64,000 nucleotides of DNA from Marinicauda pacifica (GCF_004793635.1 NZ_SRXV01000001.1:992501-1056500); one strand, 5' to 3'. Shown: positions 39,576 to 48,430, numbered from the stretch's first letter. Translations and numbers: made by a program. The notes: generated by a model not told the origin, from the letters alone.

Positions 39576-40772
39576 TCACAACACCCCCTTGGTCGAGGGC
39601 AGCGCATCGTCCTCGATCCGGATCGCCTGACGCAGGGCGCGTCCGAATGCCTTGAAGGCAGATTCGATGAGGTGGTGGGCATTCTCGCCATCCACCTCGA
39701 CATGGATCGAAGCCTTGAGCGTCTCGGAGATCGAGCGAAAGGCATGCGGCGCCATCTCGACGGGAAAATCGCCGACGCGCTCGCCGGGTATGCTGCCGTC
39801 GAAGCGGAAATAGGGCCGCCCGGACAGGTCGATCCACACGCTGGCGCGCGTCTCGTCCATGGGCAGCGCGAAGCCGAAGCGTCCAATGCCGCGCTTGTCG
39901 CCCAGCGCCTGACGCAATCCGTCGCCCAACGCCAGGCACACATCCTCGATCGTGTGGTGGGCATCGACCTCCACATCGCCCTCGCACGACACCTGCAGCC
40001 CGATACCGGCATGGCGCGCGATCTGCTCAAGCATGTGATCGAAGAAGTGGACCCCGGTGGAGACCGAGGCGCCCTCGCCGTCGAGGTCGATGGCAAGCGC
40101 AATATCGGTTTCCTTGGTCGTCCGGCGCACCGAGGCCGCCCGCAGGGAGGCCGGCACGCCGAGATGCTGGGCCAGGGCGCGAGCCGCTGCCGCATCCTCG
40201 ACATGGGCAATCGCGCGGCCGTCACGCACTTCGAGGCCCAGACCCAACCGCGTCGCGGCCTGATCTGCGATGTCGAGGCTCAACCCTTCGGGCACGCAGG
40301 ACGCGCCGGCGACGCCGGCCTCCTCGCCCAGGCGCGCAGCCAGCGTGGCCAGCACGCGGTCGCGTTCGGCCCGATCGGCCACGGCCTTCATGCGGGCACC
40401 GGGTGACAGCGCATCCAGCCCGGCCTGTACCAGCAGAGGCGGCAGACCCGGCAGGCTGATCGAAAGTCCATCGGCGTCAGCCGCGCTCGCAAACACAATC
40501 GCGGTGACCGGGGCCGCATCCGGCCCGACCTGGACCAGCGTCGTCGCGTCCCCGGCAGGGCGATCGAGCGACAGCGCGCCCTCGCCTGCCCGGTCCTCGT
40601 CAATGTCCAGCCCGGCACCGGCCAGCGCGCGCCTTGCCGCATCCGGGCTGATCGTAAGGGCCAGGCGTTCGGCCGGGCAGTCGAGAATGGCCGCCAGCCG
40701 CTCGCGCAGCCTGGCTTCGTCGTGGCGCGCCTTCTGGGCACGGCCGGCAGACAGGTCGAGAAATCCGCTCAT
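39576..40772 (-). CDS. hisB: Imidazoleglycerol-phosphate dehydratase with unusual 210-residue N-terminal domain
   Basis: 398 residues. Residues about 213-398 are a complete IGPD: GVHFFDHMLEQIARHAG, VDAHHTIEDVCLALG and ENAHHLIESAFKAFG hold the Mn-binding histidines. Residues 1-210 are not the HAD phosphatase of enteric HisB, as no DxDxT motif is present. The segment LDLSAGRAQ, ARLRERLAAILDCPAERLAL and DAARRALAGAG recalls the start of HisC/CobC-type aminotransferases, but no PLP lysine motif is visible and the domain is too short. The gene sits where hisC lies in hisGDCBHAFI operons. It overlaps hisD by 4 nt. The dehydratase is certain; the role of the N-domain is unknown. Confidence 0.93.
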   Translation of the reverse strand: MSGFLDLSAGRAQKARHDEARLRERLAAILDCPAERLALTISPDAARRALAGAGLDIDEDRAGEGALSLDRPAGDATTLVQVGPDAAPVTAIVFASAADADGLSISLPGLPPLLVQAGLDALSPGARMKAVADRAERDRVLATLAARLGEEAGVAGASCVPEGLSLDIADQAATRLGLGLEVRDGRAIAHVEDAAAARALAQHLGVPASLRAASVRRTTKETDIALAIDLDGEGASVSTGVHFFDHMLEQIARHAGIGLQVSCEGDVEVDAHHTIEDVCLALGDGLRQALGDKRGIGRFGFALPMDETRASVWIDLSGRPYFRFDGSIPGERVGDFPVEMAPHAFRSISETLKASIHVEVDGENAHHLIESAFKAFGRALRQAIRIEDDALPSTKGVL

Positions 40773-42073
40773 TGTTCGGCCTCCGCGCGCTCGCGGCGCA
40801 GCTTCATGGCGATACGGTGGGCATCCAGCCCCTCCAGCCCGGCCAGGCGCTCGACCACAGGCGCGATCGAGCAGGCGGCCTCGCGCGACAGCTCAAGAAC
40901 CGTCGTGGTCTTCTGGAACATCTCCACCGTCACGCCGCCATAGGCGCGCGCCGCTCCGGCGGTCGGCAGGGCATGATTGGGTCCGGCGGCATAGTCCCCG
41001 GCCGCTTCCGGCGTCCAGGGGCCGAGAAAGACCGATCCTGCATGGCGCACGCGCTCGGAAAGGGCGCGCGGATCGCGAGTCTGGATGATCAGGTGTTCGG
41101 CGGCATAGGCATTGGCTGCGTCGGCCGCTTCCTGCTCGTCGGCAACCAGAAGCACGCGCGAGTTGGCCAGCGCTGCGCGGGCCGTCCCGGCGCGCGGCAG
41201 GTCTGCCAGCTGGCGATCCAGCGCCGCCTCGACACGGTCAACGAAGGCTTCCGAGAAGGCGATCAGTACCACCTGGGCCAGCACGTCATGCTCGGCCTGG
41301 CTTAAGAGGTCGGACGCGACGAAATCGGGATCGGCGTTGTCGTCGGCAATGACCAGAACCTCGCTCGGCCCGGCGGGCAGATCGGCAGCCGCTCCGCCCG
41401 CCGTCTGGGCCAGGATCGCCTTGGCCGCGGCGACATAGGCGTTGCCGGGTCCGAATATCCGGTCTGCTTTCGGCAGACCCGCCACGCCGAAGCCCAGTGC
41501 CGCGACGCCATGCGCGCCGCCAATGGCGTAGACCTCGTCCACGCCCAGCAATGCGGCAGCCGCGAGCACGGTCGGCTCCACGCCCTCACCCTTGCGCGGC
41601 GGTGCGATGACCGCGATCCGCGGCACGCCGGCAAGCTGGGCCGGAATGGCGAGCATGATGAGCGTCGAGACCAGCGGCGCAGTGCCGGCAGGCACGTAGA
41701 GCCCGGCGACATCGATCGGTGTTACACGGCGCTGCGCGCGTCCACCAGGCCAGGTCTCCACCTCATAGGCGCGGTAGCCCTGCTCGGCGTGAAAGCGGCG
41801 CACCGCATCGGCCGCCGCCAGGATGGCCTCGCGATCGGCCTCAGAGAGGGCTTGGGCGGCAGCCTCAAGCTCGCTGGCCGGCACGCGGAAGGAGGCCGGC
41901 GCCCAGCGGTCGAGCTTCTCCGCCCAGGCACGCACCGCCGTTTCGCCGTCGCGGCGCACCTCGTCCACGATGGTCTGCGCGGTTTCGAACGCCTCGGCGC
42001 TGTCGCTCGGACGCGACAGAGCGCGCGCGCGCTCCGCCTCGCTGGCGGTGTTCCAGACAATGCGGTCCAGCAT
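40769..42073 (-). CDS. hisD: Histidinol dehydrogenase
   Basis: 434 residues from ATG 42073, the same length as in E. coli. GLYVPAGTAPLVSTLIMLAI, IFGPGNAYVAAAK, LPAGPSEVLVIAD and SQAEHDVLAQVVL include the NAD- and zinc-binding residues. It performs the last two oxidations to histidine. It is 2 nt after hisG and overlaps hisB. Confidence 0.97.
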   Translation of the reverse strand: MLDRIVWNTASEAERARALSRPSDSAEAFETAQTIVDEVRRDGETAVRAWAEKLDRWAPASFRVPASELEAAAQALSEADREAILAAADAVRRFHAEQGYRAYEVETWPGGRAQRRVTPIDVAGLYVPAGTAPLVSTLIMLAIPAQLAGVPRIAVIAPPRKGEGVEPTVLAAAALLGVDEVYAIGGAHGVAALGFGVAGLPKADRIFGPGNAYVAAAKAILAQTAGGAAADLPAGPSEVLVIADDNADPDFVASDLLSQAEHDVLAQVVLIAFSEAFVDRVEAALDRQLADLPRAGTARAALANSRVLLVADEQEAADAANAYAAEHLIIQTRDPRALSERVRHAGSVFLGPWTPEAAGDYAAGPNHALPTAGAARAYGGVTVEMFQKTTTVLELSREAACSIAPVVERLAGLEGLDAHRIAMKLRRERAEAEQ

Positions 42074-42075
42074 GA

Positions 42076-42963
42076 TCAGGCCATCATCTTTTCGATCGGC
42101 ATCACGAGAATGGAGCGCGCACCCGCGCCCTTGAGCTGCTCCAGCGTCGACCAGAACACCGCCTCGGTGCACACCGCATGCACGGCGACCACATCGTCGC
42201 GCCCGACGATCTGCGCCACGGTCGGCGCGTCCGAGCCGGGCAGGATGGCGCGGATCTCGTCCAGCCGGTCCTTGGGCGCATTGAGCAGGATATACTTGGT
42301 CTGGCGCGAGGCGATGACGCCCTGGAAGCGCTCGATCAGCAGCTCCGCGGTCTGGGCCGCGCCATTCTGAGCCGCCCGCGGACCCCGGATCAGCACGGCT
42401 TCGCTTTCCAGCACGGTCTCGAACGCGACCAGCCCGTTGGCCTCCAGCGTCGCGCCGGTCGAGACCAGGTCGCAGATGGCGTCGGCAATACCCATGCGCG
42501 GCGCGACCTCGACCGAGCCGCCCATTTCGATGATCTCCGCCTCGATGCCGCGCTCTTTCAGAAACTTGTCCGTCAGGCCGGGATAGGTCGTGGCGATCGT
42601 CTTTCCGGCAAGGTCCTCGACCCGCTGGATCGTCCCCTCATTCGGGGCCGCGAGCTTCAGCTTGCACTTGGCGAAACCCAGCTTCGTCACGGTTTCCAGC
42701 CTGGCCACGCGCGGCAGGCGGCTCGCCATCTCGTACAGCACGTTCTCCCCGACAATGCCGTAATCGCACGCGCCGCTCGCCACGAAGTTCGGGATGTCGT
42801 CATCGCGGATGAACATGACGTCCAGCGGCATGTTCTCGGCCCGGCGCAGCAGTGCATCACGCGCATAGGCCAGCTTCACCCCGGCACGCTTGAGCAGGTC
42901 TTCGCTGCCTTCGAACAGCCGGCCCTTCTTCTGCACGGCCAGGGTCAGACGGTCGGGGCTCAT
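42076..42963 (-). CDS. hisG: ATP phosphoribosyltransferase, long form with regulatory domain
   Basis: 295 residues from ATG 42963. LTLAVQKKGRLFEGSEDLL starts the catalytic domain, and GIADAICDLVSTGATLEANG is the PRPP-binding signature. About 75 extra C-terminal residues (from ILLNAPKDRLDEIRAILPG) form the ACT-like histidine-feedback domain. This long form does not need HisZ, unlike the short HisG of many alphaproteobacteria. It overlaps the regulator gene by 4 nt. Confidence 0.96.
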   Translation of the reverse strand: MSPDRLTLAVQKKGRLFEGSEDLLKRAGVKLAYARDALLRRAENMPLDVMFIRDDDIPNFVASGACDYGIVGENVLYEMASRLPRVARLETVTKLGFAKCKLKLAAPNEGTIQRVEDLAGKTIATTYPGLTDKFLKERGIEAEIIEMGGSVEVAPRMGIADAICDLVSTGATLEANGLVAFETVLESEAVLIRGPRAAQNGAAQTAELLIERFQGVIASRQTKYILLNAPKDRLDEIRAILPGSDAPTVAQIVGRDDVVAVHAVCTEAVFWSTLEQLKGAGARSILVMPIEKMMA

Positions 42964-43292
42964 TGGCCGCTCTCCTTCAATCGATCGAGCACCAGGCGGT
43001 ATCCCTGATGCGGTTCCTGCGCGAGAAACCGGGCGACGCGGGTCACCGTCGTCGTGCTGACCCCGGTCTCGGCGCTGATTTCGCGATAGGATTTGTCCCC
43101 GGCATCGAGCTGCAGCGCGACCTGCCAACGTTCGGCCAGCGCGGACAGCTCACCCGGCGTCGTCAGGTCGAGCAGGAAGCGGCGCATGTCTTCCAGCGTT
43201 CCCGTCGCCAGCAGGGCGCGGCACAGATCGTCGAGATCGGTTGCGTTCGACCCTGTGCGGCGCAGGCCGGATTTGTCCTCGGACCGAGTCAT
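42960..43292 (-). CDS. TrpR-like (YerC/YecD family) regulator of the his operon
   Basis: 110 residues from ATG 43292, behind GGGGAG. The helix-turn-helix KSYREISAETGVSTTTVTRVARFL (residues about 70-93; key residues S-EIS--TGVS-TTVTR) and the preceding ELSALAERWQVALQL match the YerC/YecD family of the TrpR superfamily, members of which are predicted histidine repressors. It is the first gene of the his transcription unit and overlaps hisG, with a perfect palindrome in its own promoter, so it is likely a histidine-responsive autorepressor. The regulatory role is inference. Confidence 0.85.
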   Translation of the reverse strand: MTRSEDKSGLRRTGSNATDLDDLCRALLATGTLEDMRRFLLDLTTPGELSALAERWQVALQLDAGDKSYREISAETGVSTTTVTRVARFLAQEPHQGYRLVLDRLKESGQ

Positions 43293-43320
43293 GTCGCGTC
43301 TCCCCGCTTATCCTGAGCTC

Positions 43321-43348
43321 GATATAGCGTGTTAGCGCGCTAACACAA
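43321..43348 (-). promoter_or_regulatory. Predicted his operon promoter with 18-bp palindromic operator
   Basis: A perfect palindrome GTGTTAGCGCGCTAACAC spans 43329-43346. On the minus strand it falls between a possible -35 (TTGTGT, 43348-43343) and a possible -10 (TATATC, 43326-43321) with a 16-nt spacer. The -10 lies about 29 nt before the regulator ATG. A bound repressor would block RNA polymerase directly. The promoter elements are weak matches; the palindrome is exact. Confidence 0.7.
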
Positions 43349-43416
43349 TAGCTGCGTGCAGATCTGCTTGATGCAGATACGCGAGGCCGCAGTTTCCACG
43401 GAGTCCAATCTGGGGG

Positions 43417-44589
43417 TCAGCTCTTGTCGCCGGGCCGTTCCGGCGCGTCGTCCTGGCCCTCCCACTTCTCGTCTTCATGCGGGTTCATGGGCTGTTCGGT
43501 GAAGCCGGACAGATCGCCGAGATCGTCCTTGTCACGCGGGATTTCGATCTCCGAACACACATAGGCGCGAATGAGACGAGCGACCGAGTGGAGCGAGTGG
43601 ATATGCGTGCGCTCATAGCCGTGCGAGCTGTCGATCCCGAAGGTTACGAGCGCCGTGCGCACGTCCTCGCCGGACTCGATCGCGCTTGCCGAATCCGAGC
43701 GGTAATAGCGGAACAGATCGCGCTGGAACTCGATATCGTTCTCTTCGCAAACCCGGATCAGCTTCTGGGTCAGATGGTAGTCAAACGGGCCGACTTGGTC
43801 GCCCATGGCGATCGTCACCCCGTACTCGCTCGAATTCTGTCCCGGCGCGACCGTACCGTTATCGATGGCCACCAGCGAGGCCACGTCCTTGGTCAGGATG
43901 CCGCTGGCGCCCTGCCCGATCTCCTCGGTGATGCTCAGCAGGAAATAGGCGTCGACCGGCAGGGCCACATCGGATTCGCGGATCGACTTCATGGCGGCAA
44001 ACATCGCCGCAACCCCGCCCTTGTCGTCGAGATGGCGGCTGACGATGAACCCGTTGTCGAAGAATTCCGGCTGCGGCTCGACCGCGACCATGTCGCCGAT
44101 ATCAAAGCCGATAGCCTTGAGGTCCTTCTCGTCCTCGGCACGGACATCGACGCGGATCTCGAGATTCTCCCAGGACACCTCCTGGGTATCGATCTCGTCG
44201 CCGAACGTGTGACCGGACGCCTTGAGCGGCAGGATCGTACCGCGATAGGCGTCGTTATGGATGGTGAAGATCTTCACGCGGGCGCCCTCGGCAAACCGCG
44301 CCGACCAGTGGCCGATCATGCGCACTTCAAGCCGGCCATTGCTTTTCAGGCCTTTGACCTGCGCGCCCAGCGTGTCGATGTGACCGATAATGGCCCGCCC
44401 GGGCTGGCGCTCGCCGCCGCGGATCAGGGCGCGGATCGCGCCGCGCCGCGTGATCTCGTAGCCGATATTGAGCCGTTCGAGCTCCCGGCAGCACAGCCTT
44501 GTTATCTCGTCGGTATACCCGGTCGGGCTCGGTGTCTCCAACAGCTGCTTGAGCATGTCGGAAAGATAGCGGTCGTCGATCTGGCTCAC
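43417..44589 (-). CDS. M42 family peptidase of the NAGGN osmoprotectant cluster
   Basis: 390 residues. Metal ligands of the M42/M20 fold are seen in IIGHIDTLGAQVKG, RHLDDKGGVAAMFA, LSITEEIGQGASG and DSSHGYERTHIHSL. This protein is the third partner found with the NAGGN synthetase and amidotransferase in many proteobacteria; its exact role there (turnover or trimming of the dipeptide) is not established. It overlaps the upstream synthetase gene (ATGA). Confidence 0.9.
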   Translation of the reverse strand: MSQIDDRYLSDMLKQLLETPSPTGYTDEITRLCCRELERLNIGYEITRRGAIRALIRGGERQPGRAIIGHIDTLGAQVKGLKSNGRLEVRMIGHWSARFAEGARVKIFTIHNDAYRGTILPLKASGHTFGDEIDTQEVSWENLEIRVDVRAEDEKDLKAIGFDIGDMVAVEPQPEFFDNGFIVSRHLDDKGGVAAMFAAMKSIRESDVALPVDAYFLLSITEEIGQGASGILTKDVASLVAIDNGTVAPGQNSSEYGVTIAMGDQVGPFDYHLTQKLIRVCEENDIEFQRDLFRYYRSDSASAIESGEDVRTALVTFGIDSSHGYERTHIHSLHSVARLIRAYVCSEIEIPRDKDDLGDLSGFTEQPMNPHEDEKWEGQDDAPERPGDKS

Positions 44590-46382
44590 GCGTCAGCCTC
44601 CGGCTGCTTGTGTTTGACCGCGGAGAGCGGGAAGAGAAGGTCGATAAACCGCTCCGCGGTAGGCTGGGGTTCGTGGTTGGCGAGCCCCGGACGTTCATTG
44701 GCTTCGATGAAGACGTGGTCCGGCCCGTCCGGCGCGACAACCATGAAATCCACCCCGACCACAGGAATGCCGATGGCCCGCGCGGCCCGGACTGCGCTAC
44801 GCGCGATATCGGGATGGAGCACATCGGTGACGTCGTGCAGCGCGCCGCCTGTGTGCAGGTTCGCCGTTTTGCGCACGCGCAGCGTTCGCCCCTCCTCCAG
44901 CACATCGTCGAGTTCGAATCCGCCATCACGCACGATGCGGACCGTCACCTCGTCGAGCGGAATGGTGGACTCCCCTTGCGTCGCGGCTTCACGCCGGCGC
45001 GCCAGGCGGGCAATGAGATCGCGGACCGTGCGTTTGCCGTCGCCGCGGATTTCCGGCGGCTTGCGCAGCGCGGCGGCGACCACCTCGTCATTGATAACCA
45101 CGACACGCAGATCGTCGCCGGGGCAGAATTCCTCGATGATGACTTCCGGACTGACCGACCGGGCCATCTTGATCGCCTCGTGTATGCCGTCCAGCGTATC
45201 GATGCCGACCACCACGCCTCGGCCCTGCTCGCCGCGCACGGGCTTGACGACCACCTGATTGTGCTCTTCCAGGAAAGCGGAGAGCTCCTCGTCGCTCGCA
45301 TTGGCGCTGATCTGGCCTGGAACGGGAACGTGAGCGAGCTCCATCAGGCGGCGCGTTGCGGCCTTGTCGTCGCAGCGGCTCATCGCGATCGCCGAAGTCA
45401 GGTCGCACAGCGACTCCCGGCACACGACGGCCCGCCCGCCAAAGCTGAGGCGGAAATACCCGCCTTCGACATCGAGAATCTCGACGCCGATTCCCCGGCG
45501 CCGCGCCTCGTCGACGATGATGCGCGCATAGATATTCAGCGAGTCTTCGGGGGCCGTGCCGATGAACAGCTTCTCGTTGATCGGATTCTTGCGCTTCAGC
45601 GTGAAGAAGGGAACGCGTTTGAAGCCGATCTTCTCATACAGCGCGATGGCCCCGGTATTATCGTGCAGGACGGACAGATCCATGAAGGCGCAGCCGCGCG
45701 CCTGGAAGACTTCCGACAGGCGGCGCACAAGCGCCTCGCCGACGCCTGGGTGCTGGGTCCGCGCGTCGACGGCGAGGCACCATAGCGACGATCCGTGTTC
45801 GGGATCACCGAACGCGCGCTCGTGATCGACGCCGGTGACGGTGCCGATGATTTCTCCGGTCTCCTCATCCTCCGCGACAAGATAGTTCAGCGTCCGGCTG
45901 TCGCGCTGGTGCCAGAAGAAATCGGGATCGACGGGCACCATCTGGTGCGTCTCATAGATGCGGTTGACCGCGATCGCGTCGGCTTCCGAGCATAGCCGCC
46001 GGATAAAATACCCGCGTGGCCGGCTTTTCCCGGCACGATAGGTGGCCAGGTCCAGGCGATAGGTGTGGGACGGGTCGAGGAAGACCTCTTGCGGGGCCAC
46101 GGACAGGACGACGTGCGGATCGCGGATATAGAAGCCGATATTGCGCTTTGCCGAGGATTCGTCGCGCAGCGCGTCGATCACTGACTTGGGATCGGTGAAG
46201 GTCTGTCCGAAGATGAGCTTGCCCCAGCCGCAATCGATTAGCGCATCCGAGCTGACGCGTTCGGAGAAGGTTTTCTCACCCTTCGTGAACGGGTCCTTCA
46301 GCCCCTGATCGCGCATGCGCTGGAGGCGGTGCTGCACGGCCTTCGCCTTGCGCGGCGGGTCGGACGGTTTCCTGGCGGTCAA
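44586..46382 (-). CDS. ngg: N-acetylglutaminylglutamine synthetase (GNAT plus ATP-grasp)
   Basis: 598 residues. The N-terminal half has a GNAT acetyltransferase domain (about 100-260; CLAVDARTQHPGVGEALVRR). The C-terminal half is an ATP-grasp ligase with VVVKPVRGEQGRGVVVGI, EEFCPGDDLRVVVIN and GVDFMVVAPDGPDHVFIEAN. The fused activities make N-acetylglutaminylglutamine, the precursor of the osmoprotectant NAGGN. It is 13 nt after asnO. Confidence 0.92.
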   Translation of the reverse strand: MTARKPSDPPRKAKAVQHRLQRMRDQGLKDPFTKGEKTFSERVSSDALIDCGWGKLIFGQTFTDPKSVIDALRDESSAKRNIGFYIRDPHVVLSVAPQEVFLDPSHTYRLDLATYRAGKSRPRGYFIRRLCSEADAIAVNRIYETHQMVPVDPDFFWHQRDSRTLNYLVAEDEETGEIIGTVTGVDHERAFGDPEHGSSLWCLAVDARTQHPGVGEALVRRLSEVFQARGCAFMDLSVLHDNTGAIALYEKIGFKRVPFFTLKRKNPINEKLFIGTAPEDSLNIYARIIVDEARRRGIGVEILDVEGGYFRLSFGGRAVVCRESLCDLTSAIAMSRCDDKAATRRLMELAHVPVPGQISANASDEELSAFLEEHNQVVVKPVRGEQGRGVVVGIDTLDGIHEAIKMARSVSPEVIIEEFCPGDDLRVVVINDEVVAAALRKPPEIRGDGKRTVRDLIARLARRREAATQGESTIPLDEVTVRIVRDGGFELDDVLEEGRTLRVRKTANLHTGGALHDVTDVLHPDIARSAVRAARAIGIPVVGVDFMVVAPDGPDHVFIEANERPGLANHEPQPTAERFIDLLFPLSAVKHKQPEADA

Positions 46383-46395
46383 GAGATACCCCTTC

Positions 46396-48171
46396 CTACA
46401 GGCCGTGCGTCTCGAGCCACATCGCCAGCAGCCCGATCTGGTAGAGTTTCGAGCCGCGAAGAGGCGTTATGTGCGCTTCCGGATCGTCCAGCAGCCTATC
46501 AAGATAGGCCGAATTGACGACCCCCTTGTCCTGAAAGCTCTTTGAGTTGACCGCGTCGCGGACCTTCTCCAGATACGGCCCGCGCAGGTATTTCAGCGCC
46601 GGGACCGGGAAATAGCCCTTGGGCCGGTCGATCACCTCGCTGGGGATCACCTCGCGCCCGATATCTTTCAAAATGCCCTTGCCGTCCTGAGCGGTCTTGT
46701 ACTCGGCCGGGACGCGCGCAGCAGCCTCGACCAGCTCGTGATCGAGGAAGGGCACGCGCGCCTCCAGGCCCCACGCCATGGTCATGTTGTCCACGCGCTT
46801 GACCGGGTCGTCCGCCAGCATGACCTGGGTATCCAGGCGCAGCGCCTGGTCAATGGGCCGCTCCGCGCCGCCCTTTGTGAAATGCGCCTCGACGAACTGG
46901 CGCGGCAGGTCCTTGCGCGTCATCCAGCGGTCCTTGAGCAGATCGCCCATCTCGGCCCGGTCGCGATCGAAGAAGGCCTTTGCGTAGGCGCCCACTGCAT
47001 CGTTGGTGTCCAGCATGGGCGGATACCAGTGATAGCCGGCAAACACCTCGTCCGCGCCCTGGCCCGACTGGACCACCTTGACGCGTTTCGACACCTCCTC
47101 CGACAGAAGATAGAAGCCGATGCAGTCATGGCTCGTCATCGGCTCGGACATCTGGGCGATCGCGTTGTCGAGCTCGGTCAGCGTGCGGCTCGTGTCGATC
47201 TGGATCTGGGTGTGGTGTGTGTCGAAGTGCCTGGCCACGATGTCGGAGTATTCGAACTCGTCGCCCTTTTCTTCGCCAACGCTCTCGAAACCGATTGAGA
47301 ACGTGTTCAGCCCTTTCTGACCGGCCTCGTGCAGCAGCCCGACGATCAGCGAGGAGTCCAGGCCGCCGGAGAGCAGGACCCCGACATCGACATCGGCGAC
47401 CAGACGGCGCTTGACCGCCTGGCGCAGCTCGACATGGATCAGGTCCTTCCAGTCGGCGTAGGAATAATTGCGTTCGTCTTTCTTCGCCCCGAAATGAATG
47501 TCCCAGTACTGGCGCGTGCTGCGCTGACCGTCCGGCTCGATGCGCATCAGCGTCGCGGGGGGCAGCTTGCGCACCCCCTTCAGGATCGTCCACGGCGGGG
47601 GCACCACGGCGTGGAAGCTGAAATAGAAGGCGAGCGCTTCCGCATCGAGCGATTTATCGATGTCGTCATAGCGCGCGAGCGCCTGCAGGGAGGAGGCAAA
47701 GCGGAAAAACCCCTCGCCCTCGCTGAAATAGAGCGGCTTGATACCCAGACGGTCCCGGCCCAGCAGCAAGCGCCCGCTCTCGCGCTCGGCAATGGCGAAG
47801 GCGAACATGCCGTTCAGGTGGTGGACGAAATCCTCCCCCCAATGGTGATAGGCCTTCAACAGGACTTCGCTGTCGCCGTTTGAGAAGAAGCGATAGCCCG
47901 CTCCAGCCAGCTCCGCGCGCAATTCGCGGTGATTGTAGATGCAGCCGTTGAAGACCAGCGACAGGCCCAGATCGGTGTCCACCATGGGCTGCTCGGCCGC
48001 ATCGCTGAGATCGATGATTTTCAGGCGGCGGTGCGCGAACGCCGTCTGGCGTTGGGCAAAAAGTCCGGCTCCGTCGGGGCCGCGCCGGTTCATCGTATCG
48101 GCCATGGCCTGTAGACGACCCAGATCGGGTGTCGCCCCGTCGAAGCGGATTTCGCCGGCAATCCCGCACAT
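46396..48171 (-). CDS. asnO: N-acetylglutaminylglutamine amidotransferase
   Basis: 591 residues. The N-terminal class II glutaminase starts MCGIAGEIRFDG with Cys2 as nucleophile. The asparagine synthetase domain has the PP-loop VGVLLSGGLDSSLIVGL (around residues 255-271). It amidates the C-terminal carboxyl of N-acetylglutaminylglutamine to give NAGGN, a compatible solute accumulated at high osmolarity. First gene of the three-gene cluster; its promoter must lie in 48172-48430. Confidence 0.92.
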   Translation of the reverse strand: MCGIAGEIRFDGATPDLGRLQAMADTMNRRGPDGAGLFAQRQTAFAHRRLKIIDLSDAAEQPMVDTDLGLSLVFNGCIYNHRELRAELAGAGYRFFSNGDSEVLLKAYHHWGEDFVHHLNGMFAFAIAERESGRLLLGRDRLGIKPLYFSEGEGFFRFASSLQALARYDDIDKSLDAEALAFYFSFHAVVPPPWTILKGVRKLPPATLMRIEPDGQRSTRQYWDIHFGAKKDERNYSYADWKDLIHVELRQAVKRRLVADVDVGVLLSGGLDSSLIVGLLHEAGQKGLNTFSIGFESVGEEKGDEFEYSDIVARHFDTHHTQIQIDTSRTLTELDNAIAQMSEPMTSHDCIGFYLLSEEVSKRVKVVQSGQGADEVFAGYHWYPPMLDTNDAVGAYAKAFFDRDRAEMGDLLKDRWMTRKDLPRQFVEAHFTKGGAERPIDQALRLDTQVMLADDPVKRVDNMTMAWGLEARVPFLDHELVEAAARVPAEYKTAQDGKGILKDIGREVIPSEVIDRPKGYFPVPALKYLRGPYLEKVRDAVNSKSFQDKGVVNSAYLDRLLDDPEAHITPLRGSKLYQIGLLAMWLETHGL

Positions 48172-48278
48172 TTGTTATGTCCCTCGCAAGTCCGTCAGTT
48201 GAATAAACTGAAAGTCCAACGCGGCAGGCCATGGCCGGTTGCACCGTCTGCTGACATGTTTTCATGGTATAAGTGAAG

Positions 48279-48287
48279 TTATCCACA
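48279..48287. promoter_or_regulatory. Consensus DnaA box between asnO and the DJ-1-like gene
   Basis: TTATCCACA, an exact match to the E. coli-type consensus DnaA box, lies in the 259-nt divergent intergenic region 48172-48430. A loose second match (TTCCACAGC on the minus strand) occurs near 48320-48330. It could mark DnaA control of a neighbouring gene, or be chance. No AT-rich unwinding region or dnaA/repABC-type context suggests an origin. The rest of the gap shows no other clear motif except GGAGG before the plus-strand gene. Confidence 0.5.
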
Positions 48288-48430
48288 GTCGGCTGCAGCC
48301 GTCCAATAGAGGTAAATTTCTAGGAAAAAGCTGTGGAACGCTTGACCCGGTCTGACCGTTACTTACCTTGAAAGCATCGCCCATTTTACTGAATTAACCG
48401 CGCCCGTCAAAACGGCGCACTGGAGGATAT

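Noticed and set aside
48279..48287. Replication origin around the DnaA box
   Set aside because: Only one exact box, no A+T-rich unwinding element and no origin-linked genes nearby.
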